From assembly GCA_964423785.1 (NCBI GenBank), contig CAYRGZ010000153.1, positions 1 to 6,040 on the forward strand: DNA of 6,040 nt, read 5' to 3'. Numbering within the stretch: position 1 is the first letter of the stretch; every line of letters begins with the position of its first letter. This document shows, piece after piece, positions 1 through 5,865 of this stretch. The notes beneath the pieces are model-generated. The model was not told the DNA's origin, did not search any database, and was given only the letters and a program-made list of their open reading frames with translations. Both the position numbers and the translations under genes were made by a program. This DNA comes from S012-135 sp964423785. Lineage in GTDB: Bacteria > Desulfobacterota > Desulfobulbia > Desulfobulbales > S012-135.

Positions 1-120
1 ACGGCTTCATCAATTTTGATGGAATCGCAAAAACTGCGATTCCATCGAGTTCACGCTTTGTAACCCATTGAATTATCGTGTCAGGCCTGGACCGACTGCG
101 AGTTTTACGGGTTCACCAAT
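1..120 (+). repeat. Tandem structured repeat, locus A (tail of one unit plus one full unit)
   Basis: Bases 1-15 (ACGGCTTCATCAATT) match the end of a repeat unit, so the array runs off the left edge. A full unit follows from 16. It has a perfect 12-bp stem GATGGAATCGCA (18-29) / TGCGATTCCATC (35-46) with loop AAAAC, then GAGTTCAC, a middle segment with TAACCCATTGAATTATCG (61-78), the palindrome CAGGCCTG (82-89), ACCGACTGCGA, and a closing TTTTACGGGTTCACCAA. The unit closely matches the one at 3946-4052 in inverse orientation and the one at 5866-5969. No reading frame here looks coding. The unit sits beyond the 3' end of the mla operon and points towards it. No T-run follows the stem on either strand, so it is not a standard intrinsic terminator. 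Confidence 0.9.
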
Positions 121-147
121 TTTCGTTTGTAGCGCTCTGAACCGACG
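121..147 (+). repeat. Possible decayed remnant of a further repeat unit
   Basis: GTTTGTA (125-131) and CTGAACCGAC (137-146) both occur in the repeat family: GTTTGTA is seen at 6034-6040 and CTGAACCGAC at 5936-5945. In intact units they lie about 30 bases apart; here only 5 bases separate them. This fits a third tandem unit at this locus with large internal deletions, but the match is short. Bases 148-241, up to the mlaD stop codon, show nothing I can identify: no gene, and no convincing terminator for the mla operon. Confidence 0.3.
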
Positions 148-241
148 GAAGAGCAACAAAATATCCAATATTCCGTCACGGATCCAGGGACCATTATAAC
201 AGGAGGGCGGGGGCCAGGACCAGTTTTTTCCCCGGTCTCCT

Positions 242-682
242 TCACACCTTGCCGAAGATATATTTGCTAATCATCTCCTCGAGATCGATGGCCGACTCGG
301 TATCGGTGATGACGTCGCCCTCGCCCAGGTTCTCCTCGGAACCGCCCTGGATGATCTTGATGTACTTGTCGCCGATGAGCCCCTGGGTACGGATCGCCGC
401 CAGGGCGTCGTCCGTGATTCGCACCCCCCGCTCGATCTGCATCTCCACCATGGCCCGGTCGTCCGCGTTCAGGGCAATACGGCTCACCTTGCCGATCTGG
501 ACGCCGGCCATCTCTACCGCCGCCCCCACCTTCAGCCCGGAAACGCTGTCGAATTCCGCCTGGATGGCGTAGTAGCGGTTGGCGGCAAAGGGTGAAAATT
601 CGCCGAACTGGAGGCTCGCATAGACAAAGGCCAGAAAGCCGGCGATGAGAAAGAGACCGACGATGAATTCCTTGCTCTTCAT
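242..682 (-). CDS. mlaD: MlaD-type MCE-domain lipid-binding protein of phospholipid ABC transporter
   Basis: This 146-residue protein is the substrate-binding subunit of the Mla phospholipid transporter. In the known system, a hexameric ring of MCE domains sits on the permease at the periplasmic face of the inner membrane and passes phospholipid between it and a periplasmic carrier. One N-terminal membrane segment is visible (about residues 7-24, FIVGLFLIAGFLAFVYAS), followed by one MCE domain (about 37-114). The family pattern is clear in FDSVSGLKVGAAVEMAGVQIG and in RTQGLIGDKYIKI, and the C-terminus (AIDLEEMISKYIFGKV) is typical. It is somewhat shorter than the roughly 180-residue E. coli protein but looks complete. 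The start overlaps the mlaF stop (ATGA, 679-682), indicating coupled translation, and GGAAG lies just upstream. It is the last gene of the operon; mlaC and mlaB are not found in the 241 bases to the window edge. Confidence 0.93.
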   Translation of the reverse strand: MKSKEFIVGLFLIAGFLAFVYASLQFGEFSPFAANRYYAIQAEFDSVSGLKVGAAVEMAGVQIGKVSRIALNADDRAMVEMQIERGVRITDDALAAIRTQGLIGDKYIKIIQGGSEENLGEGDVITDTESAIDLEEMISKYIFGKV

Positions 683-1449
683 GGTGTCGCTTCCACGAGT
701 TTGCTGTTGTAGACCGCACCCATCACCCGGCTGACGAGTTCCTGGATCTCCGGCTGGTCGCTGATCCAGATAGCCGCCGGATCGTCGAAGACTATGAACC
801 GGCCGTTGTTCAGGATGACGACCTGGTCAGCCAGGTTGAAGATCTTCGGGATGTCGTGGCTGACGATGATGGAGGTGAAGCTGTACTGGCGCTGGGTTTT
901 GTAGAACAGATCGTAAATGTCCATCGCCTTCAGGGGATCGAGGCCGGTGGTCGGCTCGTCGAAGAGCATGATCGACGGTTCAAGCTGCAGGGCCCGGGCG
1001 AGCCCCACCCGCTTACGCATGCCGCCGGACAACTGGGCCGGGTACTTGTCGGCATGCTCGGCGAGGCCGAACTGGGCGAGCGATTCGGTCACCCGCCGGC
1101 GGATCTCCTCCCGGGAAAACGACGTCCGTTCCTTGAGGGGCAGGGCGACGTTCTCGAACACGGTGAGCGAATCGAGGAGCGCCCCCCCCTGGAAGAGCAC
1201 GCCGAACTTGCGGCGCACCTCGTTGAGTTCCCGCCGGCCCATGCCGACGATGTTGCGGTCCTCGACATAGATCGCTCCCCGGTCCGGCTGCAAGAGGCCG
1301 AGGATAAGCTTCAGGGTGACGCTCTTGCCCTGGCCCGAGCCGCCGGCGATCACCGTCGTCTTGCCGGCCGGGAAGCCGATGGACACGTCGTTCAGCACCA
1401 CCTGCGACCCGAAGCTCTTGGTGACATGCTCGAAGCGGATGGCTTCCAT
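679..1449 (-). CDS. mlaF: MlaF-type ATP-binding protein of phospholipid ABC transporter
   Basis: This 256-residue cytoplasmic ATPase powers the MlaE permease. All ABC motifs are present: Walker A GGSGQGKS (36-43, Lys42), Q-loop Gln87 in LFQGGALLDSLTVFENV, signature LSGGMRKR (140-147), Walker B IMLFDEPTTGLDP (160-172, catalytic Glu165) and H-loop His198 in IVSHD. FQGGALLDSLTV with LSGGMRKRVGLARAL is characteristic of the Mla/Ttg2A branch rather than drug or sugar importers. The frame stays open upstream towards 2157, but that part overlaps mlaE in another frame and is low-complexity shadow sequence. The ATG at 1447-1449 gives MEAIRFEHVTKSFG, a normal ABC N-terminus. It lies 2 bp after the mlaE stop and shares an ATGA overlap with mlaD. 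No strong Shine-Dalgarno is visible, so translation is probably coupled to mlaE. Confidence 0.95.
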   Translation of the reverse strand: MEAIRFEHVTKSFGSQVVLNDVSIGFPAGKTTVIAGGSGQGKSVTLKLILGLLQPDRGAIYVEDRNIVGMGRRELNEVRRKFGVLFQGGALLDSLTVFENVALPLKERTSFSREEIRRRVTESLAQFGLAEHADKYPAQLSGGMRKRVGLARALQLEPSIMLFDEPTTGLDPLKAMDIYDLFYKTQRQYSFTSIIVSHDIPKIFNLADQVVILNNGRFIVFDDPAAIWISDQPEIQELVSRVMGAVYNSKLVEATP

Positions 1450-1451
1450 GG

Positions 1452-2240
1452 TCACATCATGAGGGCGGTGATGATGTAATCCCAGACCAGGATGGAGATG
1501 GAGGTCACCACCACCGCCTGGGTGGTGACCTTGCTCACTCCCTCGGCGCCGAAACCGGCATTGCGGATGACGTGCACGAAGTAGCCGCGGCCGGTACAGA
1601 TCCAGACGATAAGTACCGCGAACACCAGGGCCTTGACGAACCCGAGGGTGATGTCCTTGTTGACGACACTCGCCTCCATACCGGCAAAGTAGGCGCCGAC
1701 GTTGACCCCGAGCAGACTGACTCCGGTGAGATAGCCGCCATAGATGCCGATGAGGTCGAAAAACAGGGTCAGGATCGGCATCGAGATCAGGGTGGCGAGG
1801 AACTTGGGGGCCACGAGATACCGGAACGGGTCGATGGCCATGCACTCCAGGGCGTCGAGCTGCTCGGAATTGCGCATGATGCCAAGCTCGGCGCACATGG
1901 CTGAACCGGCCCGGCCGGTGACCATGAGGCCGGTGAGCACCGGTGCCAGCTCCCGGAAGAGACTCAAGGCCACCGCCGAGCCGAGCATCCCCTCGGAGCC
2001 GAACTTGCGCAGGCTGTAATAACCCTGCAGGCCGAGGACCATACCGGTGAAGGCGCCGGTAAAAAAGATGACCGGCAGGGAATCGACCCCGATGAGCCCG
2101 ATCTGCTTGACCAGGGCCCGGAACCGGAACGGCCGCCTGAAGATGCCCTGCAGACACTGGAAGAAAAAGATCCCCATCCGGCCGATGTCGTACAGGTAGT
2201 ACAGGGCGGTTTCGCCGGTCTTTTCGATGAACCGTGTCAT
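1452..2240 (-). CDS. mlaE: MlaE-type permease of phospholipid ABC transporter
   Basis: This 262-residue integral inner-membrane protein forms the transmembrane channel of the Mla complex. Hydrophobic segments lie near residues 52-75, 86-110, 144-172, 200-218 and 241-260, after an amphipathic N-terminal stretch (about 10-45). Family signatures are SLFRELAPVLTGLMVTGRAG (93-112), the following SAMCAELGIM, and EQLDALECMAIDP (126-138). The frame remains open to an ATG at 2483, but that extension lacks family features and overlaps the plus-strand gene at 2343-2570. The ATG at 2238-2240 (MTRFIEKTGETALYYL) gives the expected family length of about 260. Upstream of it only AGGCGG, about 13 bases away, resembles a Shine-Dalgarno. 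It is the first gene of mlaE-mlaF-mlaD, so the operon promoter should lie in 2241-2342, although no convincing minus-strand promoter stands out. Confidence 0.94.
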   Translation of the reverse strand: MTRFIEKTGETALYYLYDIGRMGIFFFQCLQGIFRRPFRFRALVKQIGLIGVDSLPVIFFTGAFTGMVLGLQGYYSLRKFGSEGMLGSAVALSLFRELAPVLTGLMVTGRAGSAMCAELGIMRNSEQLDALECMAIDPFRYLVAPKFLATLISMPILTLFFDLIGIYGGYLTGVSLLGVNVGAYFAGMEASVVNKDITLGFVKALVFAVLIVWICTGRGYFVHVIRNAGFGAEGVSKVTTQAVVVTSISILVWDYIITALMM

Positions 2241-2297
2241 GGCTGCGCCGTCACCGCCTGCTGCCGCCGCACCGGTCGGCCGGCTCGTAGGATCGCA

Positions 2298-2326
2298 CAC
2301 TTCGTTCTTGGCCCGAAGTGCGGGCC
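2298..2326. promoter_or_regulatory. Overlapping inverted repeats between mlaE and the Cys-rich protein gene
   Basis: Two inverted repeats overlap in the 102-bp divergent region. CACTTCG (2298-2304) pairs with CGAAGTG (2314-2320). GGCCCG (2310-2315) pairs perfectly with CGGGCC (2321-2326) around a 5-base loop. Because they share bases 2310-2320, only one can form as a hairpin at a time. A further CACTT at 2333-2337 could also pair with AAGTG (2316-2320). The location suits an operator or leader element for either divergent gene. No regulator motif was recognised, so its role is inference. Confidence 0.4.
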
Positions 2327-2336
2327 ATGGTACACT
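2308..2336 (+). promoter_or_regulatory. Candidate sigma70-like promoter for the Cys-rich protein gene
   Basis: TTGGCC (2308-2313) and TACACT (2331-2336) are separated by 17 bases and resemble -35 and -10 boxes. Transcription would then start at about 2343, the A of the ATG, implying a very short or absent leader. That would fit the lack of a properly spaced Shine-Dalgarno before this gene. The -35 match is weak and the inverted repeats at 2298-2326 overlap the site. Confidence 0.25.
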
Positions 2337-2342
2337 TGGGAC

Positions 2343-2570
2343 ATGCTCCAATCTATTATCGTCTGGCTCATCGTCCTCGTCGCCGCCGGCGCCGTCGGCC
2401 GCCGGTTGTATCGCACCCTCACCGGTCGGGGAGGCGGCTGCTGCGCATCCGATTGCGCGTGCGCCGACCAGAAGGCCGACCAATGCCGGTCATGCACGGT
2501 TTGCCCTCCTCCCGCACCGACCGCGCCCTCGGAATCACACCGGTCCCTCAACGATCTCTCACCGAGGTAG
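2343..2570 (+). CDS. Small Cys-rich single-pass membrane protein, FeoB-associated type
   Basis: This 75-residue protein has an N-terminal hydrophobic segment (residues 4-19, SIIVWLIVLVAAGAVG), a basic stop-transfer stretch (RRLYRTLTGRG, 20-30), then GGCCASDCAC and QCRSCTVC, giving seven cysteines at 33, 34, 38, 40, 48, 51 and 54, and a Pro/Ser-rich tail. This order (one short helix, RxLYR, Gly/Cys-rich tail) is that of the FeoB-associated Cys-rich membrane proteins, often found next to ferrous-iron transporter genes in anaerobes and presumed to handle metal. No feoA or feoB lies in this window, so the link to iron is by family resemblance only. It is the only plus-strand gene, diverges from mlaE and ends 4 bp from the end of the aminotransferase gene. 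The ATG at 2343 lacks a well-placed Shine-Dalgarno. The protein-like composition and membrane topology argue that it is real. Confidence 0.72.
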   Translation: MLQSIIVWLIVLVAAGAVGRRLYRTLTGRGGGCCASDCACADQKADQCRSCTVCPPPAPTAPSESHRSLNDLSPR

Positions 2571-2574
2571 CCGC

Positions 2575-3774
2575 TCACCCCTCCAACTTGGCAAGCGCCG
2601 CCTCCAGCCGGTCCATGCCCTCGCGGATGACCTCCATGGAGGTGGCGAAGGAAAACCGGATGAACTCGTCGGCCCCGAAGGCGATACCGGGCACGGCGGC
2701 GATGCGGGCCTCGTCGAGCAGATAATCGGCCAAGTCGAGGGAGCCCTCGATGGTCTTGTCCCCCGCCCGCTTGCCGTAATAGGCACTGCAGTTGGGAAAG
2801 ACGTAAAACGCCCCCCTGGGCCGCACGCAGCTGATACCGTCGATGGCCCGCAGCCGGTCAATGATGTAGTCCCGCCGCTCCACGAAGGCCTCTTTCATCC
2901 GACGCGGAAAGTCCTGCGGCCCGCTGACCGCCGCCAGGGCCGCCTTCTGGGCGATGGACGACGGGTTGGAGGTGCTCTGGCTCTGAATCTTGTTCATGGC
3001 GGCGATGATATCTTTAGGACCCACCGTGTAGCCGATGCGCCAGCCGGTCATGGCAAAGGACTTGGAAACGCCGTTCAGCACCAGGGTTTGGTCCTTCAAG
3101 GCTGGATCGATGTCGAGGATATGGGGCAAGGGTTCGTCACTGTAGACGATGGTATCGTAGATGTCGTCGCTAATGACAACCCAGCCCCGCTCCAGGGCGA
3201 GTTTGGCCACTGCTTCCAAGGCGGTACGAGAAAAGACCGAACCGATGGGATTGGAGGGGCTGTTGAGGATGATGCCCCGGGTCCGGTCGCTGACGCACGC
3301 AGCCAGCCGGTCGGCATCGATGTCGAACTCGTCTTCCTCGGCCAGGGGCAGAAAGACCGGTGTGGCGCCGGCCAACTGGACGATGGGCGGGTACGACACC
3401 CAGTAAGGCGTCGGGATGATCACCTCGTCGCCAGGGTTGAAGAGGGCCTGGGCCATGTTGTAGAGACCGTGCTTGCCGCCGCACGCCACCTGCACCTGGT
3501 CGGGCTCGTACTCCCAGCCCCGATCGGCGCGCAGCCGCGCCACGATGGCCTCGCGCAGCTCCGGAATGCCCGGCACCGCCGTGTAGCGGGTGAACCGCTC
3601 GTCGATGGCCTTTTTTCCCGCCTCGCACACATGCTCGGGCGTGTCGAAATCCGGCTCTCCGACACTGAAGTTGAGGATATCCACCCCGCTGGCCTTGAGG
3701 GCCTTGGCCTTGGCGTTCACCGCCAGGGTGGGCGACGGCTTGATCTGCTGGACCCGATCCGCAAGTGCTATCAT
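2575..3774 (-). CDS. aspC: Pyridoxal-phosphate aspartate aminotransferase (subgroup Ib, possibly prephenate-active)
   Basis: This 399-residue, fold-type I, cytosolic enzyme transfers the amino group between aspartate and 2-oxoglutarate. Visible active-site residues are Trp125 (YW, stacks on the cofactor), Asn175 in NSPSNPIG, Asp203 and Tyr206 in SDDIYD, Lys238 in GVSKSFAMTGWRIGY (Schiff-base lysine), Arg246, and Arg373 in FIRFSFATS for the substrate alpha-carboxylate. Lys101 in CGGKHGLYN matches the lysine that subgroup Ib enzymes of the Thermus type use for the distal carboxylate. Some members of that group also aminate prephenate to arogenate, so a part in Phe/Tyr synthesis is possible but cannot be read from sequence. 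The length is normal. The ATG at 3772-3774 has GAGAGG five bases upstream. It lies downstream of truA on the same strand, but 274 bp of repeats intervene, so it may have its own promoter. Confidence 0.92.
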   Translation of the reverse strand: MIALADRVQQIKPSPTLAVNAKAKALKASGVDILNFSVGEPDFDTPEHVCEAGKKAIDERFTRYTAVPGIPELREAIVARLRADRGWEYEPDQVQVACGGKHGLYNMAQALFNPGDEVIIPTPYWVSYPPIVQLAGATPVFLPLAEEDEFDIDADRLAACVSDRTRGIILNSPSNPIGSVFSRTALEAVAKLALERGWVVISDDIYDTIVYSDEPLPHILDIDPALKDQTLVLNGVSKSFAMTGWRIGYTVGPKDIIAAMNKIQSQSTSNPSSIAQKAALAAVSGPQDFPRRMKEAFVERRDYIIDRLRAIDGISCVRPRGAFYVFPNCSAYYGKRAGDKTIEGSLDLADYLLDEARIAAVPGIAFGADEFIRFSFATSMEVIREGMDRLEAALAKLEG

Positions 3775-3779
3775 GGCAA

Positions 3780-3785
3780 CCTCTC
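3780..3785 (-). promoter_or_regulatory. Shine-Dalgarno of the aminotransferase gene
   Basis: GAGAGG on the minus strand lies five bases before the ATG at 3774. This is the clearest start signal for this gene and fixes the start chosen. Confidence 0.7.
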
Positions 3786-3805
3786 GCTCTTCTGTTGGTA
3801 TAAGG

Positions 3806-3834
3806 ATATCAGGAAGATAGTAGTGCCTCGTAAA
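3806..3834 (-). promoter_or_regulatory. Weak candidate promoter for the aminotransferase gene
   Basis: On the minus strand, TTTACG (3829-3834) and TGATAT (3806-3811) are separated by 17 bases. Transcription would begin near 3799 and leave a leader of about 25 bases containing the Shine-Dalgarno. The -35-like hexamer is part of the closing TTTTACG motif of the neighbouring repeat unit, so the repeat might supply promoter sequence. Both matches to consensus are modest. Confidence 0.22.
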
Positions 3835-3945
3835 AGCTGCAGCCGATTCAGATCTGATGCGGCAAGCAACGGGTTACCCACCGTAATCCCGATGGAGGTG
3901 GTGAGCGCAGCGAATGACCGATCGCAGTTCTTGCGATTCCATCAA
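3812..3945 (-). repeat. Structured repeat unit B2, diverged, with 24-bp segment in its hairpin
   Basis: This is the second of two tandem units, read on the minus strand and beginning TTGATGG at 3945. The left arm GATGGAATCGCA (3932-3943) and loop AGAAC are followed by TGCGAT (3921-3926), a 24-bp insertion (3897-3920) and TCCATC (3891-3896). The full 12-bp stem can still form with a 24-base bulge. Downstream the unit has drifted from the other copies. Its central palindrome is CAGATCTG (3849-3856) in place of CAGGCCTG, and it closes with CTTTTACGAGGCAC instead of TTTTTACGGGATCATC. The right boundary near 3812 is approximate. The unit lies 37 bp before the aminotransferase start codon and no coding frame is apparent. 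Confidence 0.8.
3897..3920 (-). repeat. 24-bp segment inserted in repeat hairpin, copy 1
   Basis: Read on the minus strand it begins CGGTCATTCGC and ends GCTCACCACC. It is identical at every base to 5995-6018. It interrupts the 3' arm of the hairpin between TGCGAT and TCCATC, the same point as in the other copy. The uninterrupted units at 16-120, 3946-4052 and 5866-5969 lack it. Confidence 0.85.
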
Positions 3946-4052
3946 TAATGATGATCCCGTAAAAATTCGCAGTCGGTTCAGGCCTGACACGATAATTCAA
4001 TGGCTTACGCACCATGAACTCGATGGAATCGTATTTTTTACGATTCCATCAA
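3946..4052 (-). repeat. Structured repeat unit B1, overlapping the truA stop codon
   Basis: This unit is 107 bp, read on the minus strand from TTGATGG at 4052. The stem GATGGAATCGTA / TACGATTCCATC (4039-4050 / 4022-4033) is a perfect 12 bp with loop AAAAA. After GAGTTCATGG come CCATTGAATTATCG, the 10-bp palindrome TCAGGCCTGA (CAGGCCTG at 3979-3986), ACCGACTGCGAA and TTTTTACGGGATCATCATTA. Its middle matches unit A1 (16-120) almost base for base. The stop codon TGA of truA (4049-4051) lies inside the opening TTGATGG. No T-run follows the stem in the direction of truA transcription, so it does not look like a normal terminator. Confidence 0.92.
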
Positions 4053-4804
4053 TAGTGCACCGCCCGCAGGAACAGGCCGCAAGCCGGGGCGGTGGCGCCG
4101 GCAAGCCGGCGGTCGCGGGCCGTCAGCAGCCGCCGGAAATCCTCCACCGAGCGACGGCCCTGGCCCACCTCCACCACGGTACCGACGATGTTGCGTACCA
4201 TGTGCCGCAAAAAGCCGTCCCCCTGGATCTCGATGCGGAAGCGCTTGTCTCCCATCGGCAGAAGGCGGGCGGCGAAAATGGTACGCACCGCCCCACGGCG
4301 TTCCTCACCGGTCCGCGAGCCGCTGGCCTCGAAACTCGAAAAATCATGGGTGCCGACGAGCGCTTCCAGGCAGGCGGCCATCCGGTCCTGATCCACGGGC
4401 GGCCGGAATGCGGCCCAGTAGAGCCGCATGGTCGGCAATAGCACCGGCTCGAAGCTCAACTGGTACCAGTACGTCTTGCCGGTCGCACTATAGCGGGCAT
4501 GGAAGGCGTTGTCCACATCCTCGACAGCCAACACCCGAATATCGTCGGGGAGCACGCTGTTGGCCCCGCGAAGCAGCCCCTCGGCCGGAATGCGGCTCGC
4601 GGTCTGAAAATGGGCCACCATGCCGAGCGCGTGCACCCCGGCATCGGTGCGGCCAGCGCCGTGCACCACCACCGGCTCGCCGGTCAGCGTGGCGAGCGCC
4701 TCCTCCACCGCGGCCTGGATCGTGGGCGCGTTCGCCTGCCGTTGCCAGCCGTGATAGCGAGTGCCGTCGTAGGCGAGCACCAGCTTGACGGTGCGCGGGA
4801 CCAT
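4049..4804 (-). CDS. truA: tRNA pseudouridine(38-40) synthase TruA
   Basis: This 251-residue cytosolic enzyme converts uridine to pseudouridine at positions 38-40 of the tRNA anticodon arm. The N-terminus LVLAYDGTRYHGWQRQ is a TruA hallmark. The catalytic aspartate is Asp54 in GAGRTDAGVHA. FHARYSATGKTYWYQL (101-116), HDFSSF (153-158) and GDGFLRHMVRNIVGTV (195-210) are further family blocks, and the protein ends GLFLRAVHY as expected. The length is slightly below the E. coli protein (270). The ATG at 4802-4804 lies 12 bp after the argC stop with no Shine-Dalgarno (CCCTCCGCTGCC precedes it), so translation is probably coupled to argC. The TGA stop is formed by the first bases of the adjoining repeat unit. 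Confidence 0.95.
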   Translation of the reverse strand: MVPRTVKLVLAYDGTRYHGWQRQANAPTIQAAVEEALATLTGEPVVVHGAGRTDAGVHALGMVAHFQTASRIPAEGLLRGANSVLPDDIRVLAVEDVDNAFHARYSATGKTYWYQLSFEPVLLPTMRLYWAAFRPPVDQDRMAACLEALVGTHDFSSFEASGSRTGEERRGAVRTIFAARLLPMGDKRFRIEIQGDGFLRHMVRNIVGTVVEVGQGRRSVEDFRRLLTARDRRLAGATAPACGLFLRAVHY

Positions 4805-4816
4805 GGCAGCGGAGGG

Positions 4817-5848
4817 TCAGGGAAAGAGCGGAACGATGTCGAGGCCGGTGTCCTCGGCGAGGCCGAACAGGATATTGGCGTTCTGCACCGCCTGGCCGGC
4901 GGCCCCCTTCACCAAGTTGTCGATGGCCACGACCACCACCACCCGGCCGGTGCGGGGATCAAAGTGCACCCCGATATCGCAGTAATTGCTGCCCCGAACG
5001 TGCTGGGTGGTCGGGAACACGCCGGCGGCACAGACGCGGACGAACCGTTCATCACGGTAGAAATCGCGGCAGAGGGCGGTACAATCGCCCGGATTCTCCT
5101 CCAAGCGGGCATAGATGGTGGAAAGGATCCCGCGAGACATGGGCACGAGGTGGGGGGTGAAGGAGACGGTCACCGGCTCGCCGGCAAGACCAGAAAGTTC
5201 CTGCTCGATCTCCGGCGTGTGCCGATGGCAGCCCACTTTGTAGGCCTTGAAGCCATCGGTGACCTCGCAGTAGAGGGTGGCCACCTGAGCGGCGCGGCCG
5301 GCGCCCGAGGTGCCGGACTTGGAATCGATGACAATGGTGCGGGGATCGATGAGCCGGTTGCGCAGCAGGGGGGCGAGGCCCAGGATGGCGCTGGTGGGAT
5401 AGCAGCCGGGATTGGCCACTAGCCGGGCCTTGGCGATGGCCGACCGGTGGATCTCCGGCAGACCGTAGACCGCCTCGGCCAGCAGTTCAGGCGCGGTATG
5501 TTCCTGGTACCATGCCTCGTACACGCCGGCGTCATGGAGGCGAAAATCGGCGCTCAAATCCACCACTCGACAGCCGGCGGCAAGCAAATCTGGCACCACC
5601 GACATGGCCGCCTGGTGCGGCACGGCAGTGAAGACCAGGTCGGCCTCGTCGGCAAGGCGTTCAACCTGCGGCTCGGAGAAGTCGAGAGGGCAGATATCCG
5701 CAAGGTTCGGAAAAACCGCTGCCACCGGCTTGCCGGCATGTTGCCGGGAAGTAACCACGGTCACCTCGATCTCGGGATGGCGGGCGAGGATGCGCAAGAG
5801 CTCCACCCCGGTGTATCCAGAACCGCCCAGGATTGCGGCGCGTATCAT
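4817..5848 (-). CDS. argC: N-acetyl-gamma-glutamyl-phosphate reductase
   Basis: This 343-residue cytosolic enzyme catalyses the third step of arginine synthesis, the NADPH-dependent reduction of N-acetylglutamyl 5-phosphate to the semialdehyde. The Rossmann nucleotide loop GGSGYTG is at residues 8-14. VDLSADFRL (96-104) and YGLPEIHR (128-135) are family blocks. The catalytic cysteine is Cys149 in VANPGCYPT, and the HRHTPEIEQ motif (208-216) carries the catalytic histidine. SGTSGAGR (178-185) and DNLVKGAAGQAVQN (310-323) complete the long-form ArgC pattern, and the length is typical. The ATG at 5846-5848 has GGGAG seven bases upstream. It leads a two-gene unit with truA. No other arginine gene is in the window. 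A repeat hairpin begins only 17 bases before the start codon, so the mRNA leader probably includes repeat sequence. Confidence 0.96.
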   Translation of the reverse strand: MIRAAILGGSGYTGVELLRILARHPEIEVTVVTSRQHAGKPVAAVFPNLADICPLDFSEPQVERLADEADLVFTAVPHQAAMSVVPDLLAAGCRVVDLSADFRLHDAGVYEAWYQEHTAPELLAEAVYGLPEIHRSAIAKARLVANPGCYPTSAILGLAPLLRNRLIDPRTIVIDSKSGTSGAGRAAQVATLYCEVTDGFKAYKVGCHRHTPEIEQELSGLAGEPVTVSFTPHLVPMSRGILSTIYARLEENPGDCTALCRDFYRDERFVRVCAAGVFPTTQHVRGSNYCDIGVHFDPRTGRVVVVVAIDNLVKGAAGQAVQNANILFGLAEDTGLDIVPLFP

Positions 5849-5855
5849 GTTCGTG

Positions 5856-5860
5856 CTCCC
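5856..5860 (-). promoter_or_regulatory. Shine-Dalgarno of argC next to a repeat hairpin
   Basis: GGGAG on the minus strand lies seven bases before the argC ATG. The stem of repeat unit C1 ends at 5868, eight bases further upstream, and AAAAAAT fills the gap. A hairpin this close could influence ribosome access, but that is inference. Confidence 0.65.
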
Positions 5861-5865
5861 ATTTT

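Noticed and set aside
148..241. Terminator of the mla operon
   Set aside because: Short complementary stretches such as GACC/GGTC exist after the mlaD stop, but no stable stem followed by a T-run is visible on the minus strand.
679..2157. Long 492-residue reading of the mlaF frame
   Set aside because: The part before 1449 is a Pro/Gly/Arg-rich shadow of mlaE. The ABC protein starts naturally at MEAIRFEHV after the mlaE stop.
1452..2483. 343-residue form of mlaE with an 81-residue N-terminal extension
   Set aside because: The extension has no membrane or family features and overlaps the plus-strand Cys-rich gene; the 262-residue form has the family length.
2227..3948. 573-residue plus-strand open frame
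   Set aside because: It is antisense to the aminotransferase, has low-complexity His/Gly/Arg composition, matches no family I recognise, and runs on into the repeat array. It is the expected shadow of a GC-rich gene.
4022..4050. Intrinsic terminator of truA
   Set aside because: The stem is only moderately GC-rich and is followed on the transcribed strand by GAGTTCATGG rather than a T-run; the same hairpin also lies upstream of argC.
3812..4052. CRISPR array
   Set aside because: The repeated unit is about 105 bp and adjoins the next unit directly, without unique spacers of constant length, and no cas-like gene is present.
3914..4441. 175-residue plus-strand open frame running from the repeat into truA
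   Set aside because: It is half repeat sequence and half antisense truA, with no start signal and no family resemblance.
4499..5422. 307-residue plus-strand open frame opposite argC and truA
   Set aside because: It spans two well-supported minus-strand genes, is rich in His/Gly/Ala, and shows no recognisable domain.
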